This document shows, one piece after another, positions 36,831-47,761 of a stretch of 64,000 bases of DNA; the first letter of the stretch is position 1, and each line of letters starts with the position of its first letter. The notes under the pieces are model-generated. The model had not been told where the DNA came from. It made no database searches and worked only from the letters and a program-made list of their open reading frames with translations. The position numbers and the translations under genes were made by a program. This DNA comes from Epiperipatus broadwayi (lineage: Eukaryota; Onychophora; Udeonychophora; Euonychophora; Peripatidae). The stretch spans positions 2,606,001 to 2,670,000 of the forward strand of contig JAQFVV010012435.1 in NCBI GenBank assembly GCA_028023455.1. Reading direction: 5' to 3'.

Positions 36831-37683
36831 GAAACATTATATTATATATTAACCCATGTGTTATTATTAACAGTTGAATGTATATGAAAAGTTTAAATAA
36901 AGTTTGAATTTTTCTAAAGAATTTTAACAATTAATATTAGATGATGGAAATAGTATAACATTTAATTACATATAAATATATATTTTATTTTTTTTAAATG
37001 AACATTTAATATTATTTTACATGTTGCTTGCTGTTCCACTATAATGTTTTAAAAATATTTCTTACTCAGATGACGGCATATAATGCAACCAAAATGTTCG
37101 TACAATCTTAAAGTTAATTATACATGGGTAAATCTGAATAATAATTATTTTATATCTGTTACCTATAAAAATGTTTATTTAGTATACATTTTATATATAA
37201 AATTTTCAAATCACCTTTCCAAACATTACATTTTTTTCAGCAACTTCCTCTGTGAATAAATAATATATGTCTTAACTTCAAACAACATTTTGTATTTGAA
37301 TTTTCAGCTAGTGATATGTGCTGGGATATTTTTATACACACATATATATATATATATGTCTGTGTGTGTTAAATACTAAATACACTTTGACTATATTATT
37401 TAACTATTTTTTTCTGTACTACACATCATGTCTATTGCAATTTCTATTGACTTACATTTAAATTATAGATAGCACAATGCCTATATACAATAGATCCCTA
37501 TATCTATGGACCCACTATCTATGGTTTGAAAAAATATATAAATAAAAATTTAAAATTCATACATTTGAATGCTTAAATTTTGAGTGCAATCCCCTGTATA
37601 AGCTATGTTAAATCACTATAACATCTCATGACTACCAGTTTAATCTACCATTTTCTCATCTCATATTACGCAATCAATTAATA
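36831..37683. other. AT-rich stretch
   Basis: Nothing recognised except a TA/TG run near 37339-37369. Confidence 0.45.
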
Positions 37684-37842
37684 TATATATATGTGCTCTG
37701 CGCACAGTTAATGAAGCTATTAATAACAGAATAACTCACCATGAATATGGGACTGTAGACTGTCCTGAAAGCGCTTGGCAGTAAAAATTTTGACAATTTA
37801 TTAATAGCCTCATTAACTGTGCGCAGAGCACATATATATATA
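37684..37842. repeat. Near-perfect hairpin with a hammerhead-like core
   Basis: Arms 37684-37725 and 37799-37842 contain GTGCTCTGCGCACAGTTAAT and its complement, with one mismatch over about 42 bp. The 73-bp loop holds the hammerhead-like sequence at 37737-37780. It sits exactly at the end of the right copy of the long inverted repeat. Confidence 0.7.
37737..37780 (+). ncRNA. Hammerhead-like relic in the hairpin loop
   Basis: Stem II GGGAC (37749-37753) pairs with GTCCT (37762-37766); GAAA is at 37767-37770; the palindrome AGCGCT at 37770-37775 serves as stem III, followed by T and GG, with CC 37739-37740 opposite. The first core strand reads ATGAATAT where CTGANGA is expected. The same GAAAGCGCTTGG occurs in the PLE end at 51.86 kb. 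Confidence 0.45.
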
Positions 37843-40800
37843 TTGTGCCCTTGTCTGTAGGTCATAATAAGGTAGATAGGTCAATTATTAAAAAATTTTA
37901 AATTTTAAGTTATATTTGTATGATATATAAATAATAGTAGGATAATTAAATTTTATAGTACAATTTTAAGCTGAAAATACCTGGTATATAAAAATGTAAT
38001 AAATTATTTTAAAAGAAAACAATTAAATAAAGCTTAATAATATCCTTGCTTATGGTTGTAAAAGCTGGCCATATAAAATAACACAGCTATAAATAGTTAA
38101 AAGTATATTAATAATTTGAATATAATATTTTTAAAACTAATAAATTAAATAAATGCTCTCTGTATTGTATAATTATATTTAATAGTCAAAATTAATAGAG
38201 TATATTTTAAAATAAACTTTATGATGGTGAGAATTATATTTAGTTCTACATTTTAAAATTATTTTCCAAATTTTTTATAAAAATATATTAGTTTTGGTAA
38301 TTTAGACCGAGACGTAAATAAAAAATCATTTGATAAAGTTAGTAAACACGTGACTGTATATTATATACCTTTACACACACGCTTGTTAAAATAATAATAA
38401 AGTTTGTGAATTTAAAACTAGATATAATTGCCATCGATCATTAAAGTAAAAGCTAAAATATTAAATATTGTTTTAATAATTATTTTAAAAGCTTAGATGA
38501 TTTTTAATAAAACTATAATTGAATTTAAAATACTAGTCTAAATAATATTTTGAGACATTACGTCATCAATTCTTCATTTTAAAAGTCTATTCTGTTATAA
38601 AACTAAAATGGATAAATTTGTTCGCGCTAAAATAAAGTCATTAACCAATCAACGGAGGTAAATTAGCAGACAAAATATAGGAATTATACATAGCGGGGAG
38701 AAGGAATGTGTAAGTGAAAGAGAAAGTAACACATTTTTGTAGCTGATAACACCGTAGCTGGAAAAGTGATATAAATTTAAAATTTTGTATTTATTCAAAA
38801 ATTCTTTTTGTAACATATAATATATTTTGACTGTATTGATATGGATTGCTAATTTTAAAAGTTATCTTACCAGGGAAATTTATTCGAATTTAACCAAAAA
38901 CCTACAGTAGAGATGGAAGTACAAGGGAAAATATCTAAATTTATTACCGAAGAAAAAATATTTGGAAATTGTCTTAATACAGCTTTATTTATGCTCAACC
39001 AGAAACTGATTGTTATAACTCAGAAAAATATAAATGGGACGCTACATGAAAACCTAAAAGAGAAGTTACATGCCGTCAGGAAAAAATTATGACGCAAAAT
39101 TTATAAGGCTACTTTGAAGTTATGTTATATTCTTCTCTATGAAAAATTTAATATGCGTTTTTATTATAAAGAAAAATTATGATGAAGAAAGAGTGTTTAT
39201 CTTTTAAAGGAAAACATTATTAAAAATATAGTTCCAGAATTTTAAATAAAGAAAAAAGTTAAAGACTAATATGAAGGTGCTATTATGTGTCTTAAGGAAA
39301 AGAACAGAAAAACTTTATCTAAGAGAATTAGAAAAATATTCTAAAGTATACAATGGAAAAAATGCTTGAGCTTAAAAGAAATATAAAAATTAAATGACTT
39401 AATGAAAATGGATCCATGGAAACAGAAAATTTTATTGAAGATTTAAATAAAAGTACGTACAAGATGCATCGGAAAAGTCGCGCGGGAAAATATTAGCAGA
39501 CAATAGTAAAAGAGAATGCCATGAATTGATAATTGTATACAATATTGTGAAAAACCAAGGATTGTCGTCTATGAAGATTTATTAAACAGAGCTATTGTTT
39601 TACTTTAAAATAGAACATTAAGTGACTGAAGAAAAAAATAAAAAATATTTTTTTTTAGCTTAAATATGAACAGTTCAAGAAAGTCTGGTGAAGAAGTATC
39701 GTAAATATAATTTAAATGTTTTATTGATTATATTTAAAATATAAAATGCTATATTAGATTAGGGAAAACATATAAACATAAATTTAATAATAATGAGATT
39801 TAAATATAATAGCTTAATAGAATGATAGAAATATTGTTTTAAAAATAAAGAGTATGTATGGAATTTTTATATCTACAAGAATTAATGGAATGGTGAAGCC
39901 TACAGAACACGATCGAGAAGATCAAGATCGTTTTGGTAATTTTGGTATTTATTCATAATGCATAATGTATTTTTTTAGATCATCGATTGATTAAGAATGA
40001 TGTGTGAAAGTTTTAAAATTATAAGTACACATTTCATACAACATTAAAACATATTCTGAGATAAGAGTAAATTTAAATATGCATGCAATGAGTTATTTCA
40101 AGTATAATTAATAGTATAAGTTGTCAAAACAATTGTGTGATTCTTTTGAACTTTCATGTAACAAAGTATTAGATATTTTAAAATAGTTTGTATATGATAA
40201 ATATACGAGAAAAGTAGTAAAAGATTTTCTTAGAGAACAGCTGTATAGTTTTGAAATAAAATGAATTTTATTATTGTTAGAAAGGCAGATAAGAATTTGT
40301 CGATGTACTGTATAGAAAAATCTAGAGAAATAAGATCGGATAGTGACTTGGTAGTACTAGTGTAGAGGAAACCAAGATGATGTTTTGCTAAGAAATAAGA
40401 AAAATAAAGTATTTGGATCATAGTTAGTTTGTGTGATTTCAGTATAGCTAACTAAGCCCTATCACTGAACACATATATTTGGACAGTGTCTTTACGTATC
40501 TTTTAAATTCTTTGATGTTATATAAAGCTGAAGAAATAGCTTTAGCATCACTCCTATAATAGAGGTGGGTAGACAGACAAAGGTCGCTCCTCTATAGTGT
40601 CTTTGAATTCACTGTGCCATTATTGTTAAGGTTTATGACGGATAATATTCTAGTTATTTTGATCCTATGCATCTATTTTCGCTATCCTTGTTTCGTGAAT
40701 CTGCATCGTCAGAAAGATATTTTTTTTACAGAAATAATGAATAAAATAGAACTGAGGGTATGTTATCGTTTAAGTAAGAATATTTTATTTACTGGAATGT

Positions 40801-42390
40801 GTTAGAATTGTGTAATTTTAAAAGTGAAAGTACATAAATCATAAAAAGAGAAAGAATCATATAATACAGTTTAAAACCAATTCGGAAACGAATATCAGAT
40901 TTTTAAAAGAGAAATCTAAAACAAAGTTTTTTTTTAAGTGATAATAAAATTTGAATATTTTTATAATAATATTTAGAAAATAAATATTGCATGTTTGTTA
41001 AGAAAATAATTCAATAATGTGTAATAGACACATATATTTGTGCATGGTGTGTTAATAATTGTAATTACCATCCGAAGCAAGGCTTGAATGAGTATATTAG
41101 ATTAATAAGCATTGTATAGTGAACAATAAAACGTAATATCAAATGTAAAAGAATGTTTTTGAATCTGTAGGATTCCATATAACTAATATAAAATTAGAGT
41201 TTTATGATTTTGTAGAATGTTTACTACGAATGTAATTTTATAAAAATATAATTTTAAAAAATAGTAGGGATATAAAGTATTAGTGATAATTATAAATAAA
41301 TACATTTTGTAACAAGCTAAACTAAAATAAGAAATCCAATAATAAGAATACTGTACTTTCTTAAGTATTTAAAAGAAAAGAATTAACTAGAAAAATAAGT
41401 AGAAGTTTGGTTTTATTGTATAAACTAGTAAAATAATTTTGTGATAGGAGAGTAAGGATATCCAATGTACATAATGTAAAATAGTGTTATTTGTTTTTGT
41501 TATTAATAAACTTTGTTGTAAATTTATTATAAAGCTTTGTGTCTTCGTTATTATTTCTCCACATGGATGCATGATATCACAATACACATTTATAATTGAA
41601 ACAGACATATAGTTTTGCACAAAATAGGTAAACATAAAAGTGTTATAATAACTTTGAAAATTTATTTGTATGATAAAATTAAAAGATCATAATTATATCA
41701 TTTATTGGTCATAAGTTGGTTGCCACAATATTAAAATAAATTATATGCTAATGTTACCACACGTATTTTGTTGTCGGATTATTAATATACTACCACGTAC
41801 GTAATTATTTATTTCATTTAGGAAGTAATAAGATTATATTATATTATTATTATTATTATTATTATTTATTATTGTTAGTTGCTGCGTAGTGAATTTATGA
41901 CATAAAATTCCCTTTTCATAGTTTACTACCGTAATTTTAAATCAGTTAGAATACAATTTATGAACCTGAGATTAGATTTTATTTTATTTATTCTATTTAT
42001 TTACTTAATCTTATTTAATTGAGCTAGATTATTATTACAAAGAATATTAAGACATGATTATTATTTTAATCATAGTGAAAAGAGCTTAGAAAGTCGTAAG
42101 AATACTATGAGTTAGTTTTTTAATATAGTAAAAAGGGGGAATAGTGTTCTTATGCCATTGAGATAGTATCCTGTGGATAATATCTCAATGTAGTCTATCT
42201 CGTTCTCCGTGTCGTCACTCCATGTCTCATGAAAATAATAAATATTTAGTAATTCATTTACAAATATAACTGTATTTATATTTTAAAAGTTAGAGCTAGT
42301 AATCATTTTAATTAACGCTGGATATTTCATTTATTCATTTGTTAAACTGAGCTAGAACCCGGAATATATTTTAAACACTATATAAATTTT
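37843..42390 (+). repeat. Long inverted repeat, right copy of an unidentified element
   Basis: Reverse-complement partner of 14320-19285 (anchors are listed there). Slightly shorter because of deletions. One end abuts the 37.7-kb hairpin; the other lies near 42365-42390, just before a GGACGGACGGAGGAGGAGGG patch that has no counterpart in the left copy. A conserved block at 42140-42190 (CCATTGAGATAGTATCCTGT) is among the best preserved. No transposase, RT or integrase motif was readable. Confidence 0.8.
38913..39092 (+). pseudogene. Unrecognised short frame inside the long repeat
   Basis: 59 codons from ATG 38913 to TGA 39090. It includes IFGNCLNTALFMLNQKL, and the left repeat copy at about 17850-17935 (minus) has a similar string (IFIDTVLFMHN), so this patch may be old coding sequence. 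No family recognised. Confidence 0.25.
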
Positions 42391-42671
42391 ATGGAGAGGA
42401 CGGACGGACGGAGGAGGAGGGCAGAATATATATATATATATTAATTTATTTAAGCGTTAATGAAGTAAAATCTTAACTATTCCAATCAATTAAGTGATTG
42501 CTATTTACTTCTCTTGATTTAATATTTGTGCTACCTTCTTCATAGTTACATTATTGTATATTCTTTGTTAATTATTTTGGTTGATGTATAATAAATAAAA
42601 TTATAATAATCAATAAAGCAAGTCATATATAGTGTGACATTGCTTTTATGAGCTTGTATTTACAAATATGT

Positions 42672-42987
42672 AATATAGGGGTCACTTCTATATCTCAAAC
42701 AAGCTCTTAATTGATAAATGCAGTAAGAGAAAATATATAAAATCTCTATCTGGAACATTTCCATTTAGAGTTTTTTCTTAAATGTTATGTACTAAATAAG
42801 TGCTGGGCTTTGAGTTAATATTTTAGATCTAGTGTCTGAATATTGTAGCTCCTCACTGACATGAGTCAAAAGCTCAAAACCAATTGGTCTGGGGATGGGA
42901 ATGTTCCAGACAGAGATTTTAAATATTTTTTCTTACTGCACTTATCAATTAAGAGCTTCTTTGAGCTATTGGTACACTCCCTATATT
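42672..42987. mobile_element. Fold-back element carrying a hammerhead
   Basis: Arms 42672-42771 and 42896-42987 are inverted copies (AAGCTCTTAATTGATAAATG against its complement CACTTATCAATTAAGAGCTT). The hammerhead lies between them on the plus strand. Non-coding. Related in plan, but not clearly in sequence, to families A and B. Confidence 0.7.
42849..42896 (+). ncRNA. Hammerhead relic HHR-4
   Basis: Stem I CTCCTCA (42849-42855) pairs with TGGGGA (42890-42895) over six pairs. Core strand CTGACAT (42856-42862), stem II GAG/CTC around TCAAAAG, AAAA (42876-42879) in place of GAAA, long palindromic stem III A-CCAATTGG-T (42879-42888), triplet GTC. G8 and G12 are altered, so it is predicted inactive, but the architecture is complete. 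Confidence 0.6.
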
Positions 42988-43101
42988 ATATAAATGAAAT
43001 TTTCTTACAGGTATATATACATTAAAAACATATATTACATAGGATTTGAAATTAATTGCAATTTTAGGTATCTGCTTAAAGATTGAAAACAAAAACTGTG
43101 T

Positions 43102-43560
43102 TTATGGACTATTATTAATCCAATGCAGAATGAAGGTCTCTCCAAATTCAATTGATTGTTTCTGATCTCTAGCCTCCTTTTTCCACATTACCCCAACACA
43201 CTTTCTTATTTCATCTATCCATCTCACATGTGATATCTTTCTAGGTCTTTTACAACCTCTTGGAATCCATTTTAAGATTTTAACTGTCCATATATCATTT
43301 CTTCTACAAATATGTCCAGCCCACAAGTCTCTTAATTCTTTCAATAATGTCAGCAACATTTAGTTCTCTCACCCAGGTATTTTATTTTTTATCTCTTTCC
43401 ATTACTACTAACATACATCTCTCTACATTTTGTCAAGTGAGCTGATGTCTCTGTATTACTCCTTGGTTAAGTGTCCCAGTCTCAGATCTTTAAGTAAGAA
43501 CAGGAGGCTCACATTTATTAAAAACCTTCCTTTTCAAACATGTAGGCATATACTTTTTTA
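43102..43560 (-). pseudogene. RTE LINE 3' fragment
   Basis: The open part 43102-43359 reads ELRDLWAGHICRRNDIWTVK, then ILKWIPRGCKRPRKISHVRW and LGETF-type FGETFILHWINNS: the RTE C-terminal tail (WAGH-RR-D-RW---L-W-P---KR-RG-P--RW-D-I). Upstream to about 43560 the QRSMER-type block is readable with stops. The 3' end is at about 43105. Confidence 0.85.
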
Positions 43561-44373
43561 TATACTTTGAAATAAAACAGTTTCATTTCAAAGTAACAAA
43601 TAAAACTGTATAAACCTCACTTTAATACTTCTTTTGGCATTATCTATTTGTAATATAAAGAAAATAACTATCAATATGTTGAAATCTATTAAGTATTTAT
43701 TATTTTTGATTTCACCATTTCATGCCATCTAGTGTAAGGTTTTGTAATTAATAGCTGCCAGATAGTAGTGCTTAATAATTCCTTAACCAGTCTTTTCCCA
43801 GAAAATATTCTTAGACTTGGTTTCTAGATCAAAATGTACATTAGTACTTTTTGGATCTAATGCATCTTTCCTCTCACAATCACTTTTTCGTTTTTTGTTA
43901 CAATTTCAGGTTATCACTCACGCTAAAAAATCTATGATTTTTTTTCAATCCAAGCTTAATTTTCTTGCAAAGAGCAATATGTAAGCAAAGATCATATGAT
44001 ATTTTGTAGGTCATGTGATGTCTTATAAGTTTAAATCATTTAAATATTAGATGGTATTCTGCCTACTCATACACATGTCCCTTCCCATTTAAAACACCAC
44101 AAAATTGTGTGACAATTACACATGAGATGAGTAATAAATATTTAAGTATTGATAATTATTATTCATTTCATTTTTCTAATGTCAATACTCTGATTTTTTT
44201 TGACAAGTGTTGATTAATTACTTAATTTAATTTTAATAAAAACAACTTGCAAAAGTTAAACTATTTTCAATGTATGTAAAAATGAATTTCTGTACATTAT
44301 TCAGGAGTTTTGAGTTAAATGTTATTAACAATAGATGGCTCTGCAGTAGAATAATAAAAAAATTACAGCTCCT
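43561..44373. other. Stretch with one dispersed repeat
   Basis: The segment 43730-43885 (GCCAGATAGTAGTGCTTAAT, then TTGGATCTAATG-type text) resembles 51490-51620 in the same orientation, a dispersed repeat of unknown type. The rest is AT-rich with nothing recognised. Confidence 0.4.
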
Positions 44374-44879
44374 AATTAAGATAGTCAATAAACATCACAT
44401 GATCACCATTTCTATGCTTGTTTATTACTGTTATTAAAACAGGCAAAACTCACTATATGTATTGCTGCCACTCACAGCAAGCTAGAATAATCAATGGATG
44501 CCAGAAGGCTTGTGCATAAAATCCTCATCTAGTGCCTACTCATGCAATATCCCCAGACTTAAGCTAATGAGCTTGGATTAAAAATATTAAAGGGTTTTCA
44601 ATTTAAGACTCATGGTTTTGTAGTTAAGTAGAGATAAAAGTTGGCTACTGAAGGGTTGCATTAGATCCTAAGATCTAGGTGCAGTGCTCTTAGATCTAAG
44701 GCTCTTCACTGACAAAGGCCACAAGCCAGAAACTAGCCTGGAGATATTGGATGAGTAGGCACTAGATGGGGATTTTATGCACAAGCCTTCTGGAATCCAT
44801 TGATTTCTCTAGCTTGCTGTGAGTAGCAATACATATAGGGAGTTTTGCCTGTTTTAATTAGGATAGTCAATAGAAATCA
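44374..44879. mobile_element. Fold-back hammerhead element, family B
   Basis: Inverted arms 44432-44561 and 44738-44866 share GTGCCTACTCATGCAATATC and its complement and end in AACAGGCAAAACTC / GAGTTTTGCCTGTT. Outside lie imperfect direct repeats of about 24 bp (44374-44397 and 44856-44879, AATTA-GATAGTCAATA-A-ATCA), possibly an old target duplication. One arm keeps the hammerhead (44704-44743); the other keeps only its 3' side (AGTCTGGGGATATTG, minus). Related to 4.37-4.69 and 59.93-60.05 kb. Confidence 0.7.
44704..44743 (+). ncRNA. Hammerhead relic HHR-5, family B
   Basis: Stem I CTTCA (44704-44708) against TGGAG (44739-44743), core CTGACAA (44709-44715), stem II GGC/GCC around CACAA, GAAA 44729-44732, stem III A-CTAG-C. 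Compared with HHR-1, catalytic G8 is A (CTGACAA for CTGATGA), and U16.1 is C. Predicted inactive. Confidence 0.6.
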
Positions 44880-45134
44880 ATTTTTAACATTTTTTTAATT
44901 TTGTTAATTATTAATCAATGAAATATAATATAAATCTTTATTATATAATAATAACAACTTGTAAATACATCACAGAAAAATTATATATATAAAAGCCTTT
45001 TTCGGTAATTCTCAATTTTTTTACCCTTCTCAATATGATACCTCGTACTAATACTAACACGTATATTATGTATATAGCGACATCTACTGACATTTCCTAT
45101 AATTCATTATTTTTATCATTTTATTTATTTCCCC

Positions 45135-46241
45135 TTATATTACTTTCCATTCTTTATCCATTACCCAATCATTCATTAAATCAATTGACTTTTTGTAAAT
45201 GTTCATACATGTATTTATATTATATTTTATATAATTTGTTTCATATATTTTCCTTCTATTCATTTCCTTTATATAATTTAATGGTCTTATGTTTTTAATA
45301 CAATCTATTTTATGTCCAAATTTTAAATAATGAACATGTAATGCTGATCTATCATCCCTCCTTTCAATAGCACTATTATGTTCTTTTGCCCTTTGTTCTA
45401 ATTGTTTTGATGTTTGTCCATAGTAAACCATTTTACATATCCCACAAGTAATTTTATATACTGTTCCCTTTATATATTTCATATCATCTTTAATCTTATA
45501 ATTTCCTATTAATATATCTAAATTTTTACTATTAGACCATCCTATTTTTATATTTTTATTCATATAATTTTTATTTTTAGTTAATATATCATAAATTTTA
45601 GGTGTATATGCAATTTTAATCCATTTTATATTATTTAATATTTTATTCCCTCTAATATTATTTTTATTATCATATAATATATTCCTAATATTTCTAGGAT
45701 TATATCCATAGCTAGAATATAATTTAATAAATTGTTCTTTTTGTACTTCAGTGGTTTTTTTATCTGTGTTATACCTATCATTTTTAATTTTAAAATTCTT
45801 AATTACTGCCATCTTTTGTGTCCATGCTTGTTGTGAATCCTTATAAATTATTTTTCTTATTTTATGTTCTTCAATAAAATGATTTAATACAATCATGTTA
45901 TTGTTTATCTTTATTTCTATATCTAAATATTTTATTGTATTATCTATTTCTTTTATTGTAAACTTTATATTATTTTTATTATTATTAAATTCATTATACA
46001 TATTTTTTATAACTCTTTTATTCCCTATTACTAAGATATCATCTACATATCGAAAATACTCTTTTATTTCTTTATTTATTATTCTATTCTTGACAATATG
46101 TAATTCCATTTCATTTATAAATATTGAAGCCATTAATCCACTTATTGCACATCCCATAACCCATCCCTTATTTATATTCCAATATTCATCTTTATATTTA
46201 AAATATAAGCTATTATTTATTAAATTTAACCCCTGTTCCAT
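45135..46241 (-). pseudogene. Penelope-like RT and GIY-YIG endonuclease, 5' truncated
   Basis: 368 codons without interruption. Residues about 26-45 (GWVMGCAISGLMASIFINEM) match the PLE RT block G--MGSPLS--LA-I-M-, and YVDD at 65-68 is the catalytic motif. From about 256 to the end is the GIY-YIG nuclease: GTVYKITCGICKMVYYGQTS holds VYK (GIY-like), Cys-x2-Cys, and YYGQT (YIG-like), then R and E/H residues (LEQRAKEHNSAIERRDD). PLE proteins are usually about twice this long, so RT fingers are missing. The first Met lies 2 bases inside the junction with the inverted copy, so it is not a native start. Codons are very AT-rich like the surroundings. Confidence 0.9.
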
Positions 46242-46295
46242 AATAAAATAAGAAAAATAATTTATAAGGATTCACAACAAGCATGGACACAAAAG

Positions 46296-46571
46296 ATGGC
46301 AGTAATTAAGAATTTTAAAATTAAAAATGATAGGTATAACACAGATAAAAAAACCACTGAAGTACAAAAAGAACAATTTATTAAATTATATTCTAGCTAT
46401 GGATATAATCCTAGAAATATTAGGAATATATTATATGATAATAAAAATAATATTAGAGGGAATAAAATATTAAATAATATAAAATGGATTAAAATTGCAT
46501 ATACACCTAAAATTTATGATATATTAACTAAAAATAAAAATTATATGAATAAAAATATAAAAATAGGATGA
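46296..46571 (+). pseudogene. Inverted PLE copy, linker between RT and endonuclease
   Basis: Translates to the same residues as the middle of the minus-strand ORF (MAVIKNFKIKNDRYNTDKKT onward) and stops at TGA 46569, where the other copy has TGG (Trp in GWSNSK). A single G-to-A change therefore closes this copy. Confidence 0.9.
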
Positions 46572-46625
46572 TCTAATAGTAAAAATTTAGATATATTAAT
46601 AGGAAATTATAAGATTAAAGATGAT

Positions 46626-46973
46626 ATGAAATATATAAAGGGAACAGTATATAAAATTACTTGTGGGATATGTAAAATGGTTTACTATGGACAAACATCA
46701 AAACAATTAGAACAAAGGGCAAAAGAATATAATAGTGCTATTGAAAGGAGGGATGATAGATCAGCATTATATGTTCATTATTTAAAATTTGGACATAAAA
46801 TAGATTGTATTAAAAACATAAGACCATTAAATTATATAAAGGAAATGAATAGAAGGAAAATATATGAAACAAATTATATAAAATATAATATAAATACATG
46901 TATGAACATTTACAAAAAGTCAATTGATTTAATGAATGATTGGGTAATGGATAAAGAATGGAAAGTAATATAA
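46626..46973 (+). pseudogene. Inverted PLE copy, GIY-YIG endonuclease domain
   Basis: Same domain as residues 254-368 of the minus-strand ORF, with His-to-Tyr at the EH of QRAKEH (KEY here) and again at ALHVHY (ALY here), both C-to-T changes. The first changes a residue in the conserved helix after YIG, so activity would be doubtful. It is in the same frame as 46296-46571 after the TGA. Confidence 0.9.
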
Positions 46974-47049
46974 GGGGAAATAAATAAAATGATAAAAATA
47001 TGAATTATAGGAAATGTCAGTAGATGTCGCTATATACGTAATATACGTG

Positions 47050-47110
47050 TTAGTATTAGTACGAGGTATCATATTGAGAAGGGTAAAAAAATTGAGAATT
47101 ACCGAAAAAG
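47050..47110 (+). ncRNA. Possible divergent hammerhead in the PLE 3' end
   Basis: In the 3' UTR, ATTGAGAAG is followed by GGTAA, a 13-base loop, TTACC, then GAAA and the near-palindrome AAAAGGCTTTT. This is the layout of CUGA-GA, stem II, GAAA and stem III, but the first core strand lacks key residues. The mirror copy is on the minus strand at about 44995-45055. Offered as a weak candidate only. Confidence 0.2.
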
Positions 47111-47383
47111 GCTTTTATATATATAATTTTTCTGTGATGTATTTACAAGTTGTTATTATTATATAATAAAGATTTATATTATATTTCATTGATTATAAGA
47201 TAAACAACATAAAGGAGTATTATTTCTTAGAATTAATTAATTATTAATGTATTTCTGAAAATATAGCATATTGACATTGAAGCTATTTTAAAAAAATAAT
47301 TTAAATATAAAAATGATTATTTGAAATTGTCATTTATTTATTTATATAAATTTGTATATATTTGATTACTATGACAAAAAATT

Positions 47384-47659
47384 AAGTCAGATGTCACATG
47401 ACTTAACTTAATAAGCTTGTATTTACCAATGTTATATATAGAGCTTGCAACTAATCTCTTAACAAGCTTTGAGAATATCCTCAACTGCAGACCGGTTTCT
47501 GCTTCTGGCATCATCAGTGAGGCCATGATATTCAAGCATTAGATTAAAAATACCAGGACAAGCCCATCACTTTATCTAATGTATAACTATTGAGGAGAAA
47601 ATCTGAAATTGTCAGTCATCCATATGTCTTTCAATCCAGCTATCTAACTCAAATAGCCA
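47384..47659 (-). mobile_element. Hammerhead repeat family C, unit 1
   Basis: A 276-bp unit starting AAGTCAGATGTCACATGACT and ending CTCAAATAGCCA, repeated at 47762-48040 in the same orientation (378-bp spacing, 102 bp between). Each unit contains one minus-strand hammerhead. No ORF. Two tandem hammerhead units in one orientation are the arrangement from which circular RNA (retrozyme-type) could be released; whether that happens is not known. Confidence 0.75.
47473..47533 (-). ncRNA. Hammerhead ribozyme HHR-6, family C, intact
   Basis: Minus strand: GAATATC (47533-47527), loop, CA, CTGATGA (47517-47511), stem II TGC-CAGAA-GCA (47510-47500), GAAA (47499-47496), palindromic stem III A-CCGG-T, triplet GTC with the cut expected between 47490 and 47489, then TG, loop CAGTTGAG and GATATTC (47479-47473) closing stem I by seven perfect pairs. 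All invariant core positions fit a type I hammerhead, and the asymmetric stem I loops are in the place of tertiary-contact loops. A CCGG stem III is too short for a monomer hairpin and suggests a dimeric form. Confidence 0.85.
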
Positions 47660-47761
47660 TATGCAACTGAACTAAGTTCAGATACCCCATATATTAATAG
47701 CTTTAGCAATATAAAATCATCAAAGCCTTAATAGCAAACAATAAAATGCAAAAAAAAATCC

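Larger units (their letters stand above)
44912..47195 (-). mobile_element. Young Penelope-like element, two 5'-truncated copies head to head
   Basis: Left arm 44912-45865 and right arm 46243-47195 are near-identical inverted repeats (954 and 953 bp); the only differences seen are scattered single bases. The spacer 45866-46242 belongs to the left copy, which reads minus and is longer. Both copies are truncated at the 5' side and joined there, with 3' ends outward. The 3' UTR of each (about 44912-45130 and 46976-47195) includes GTACGAGGTATCATATTGAG. The strong arm identity shows this is the most recent insertion recognised in the window. Confidence 0.9.

Noticed and set aside
45895-46251. Plus-strand 118-codon hydrophobic frame
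   Set aside because: It is the antisense of the PLE reverse transcriptase.
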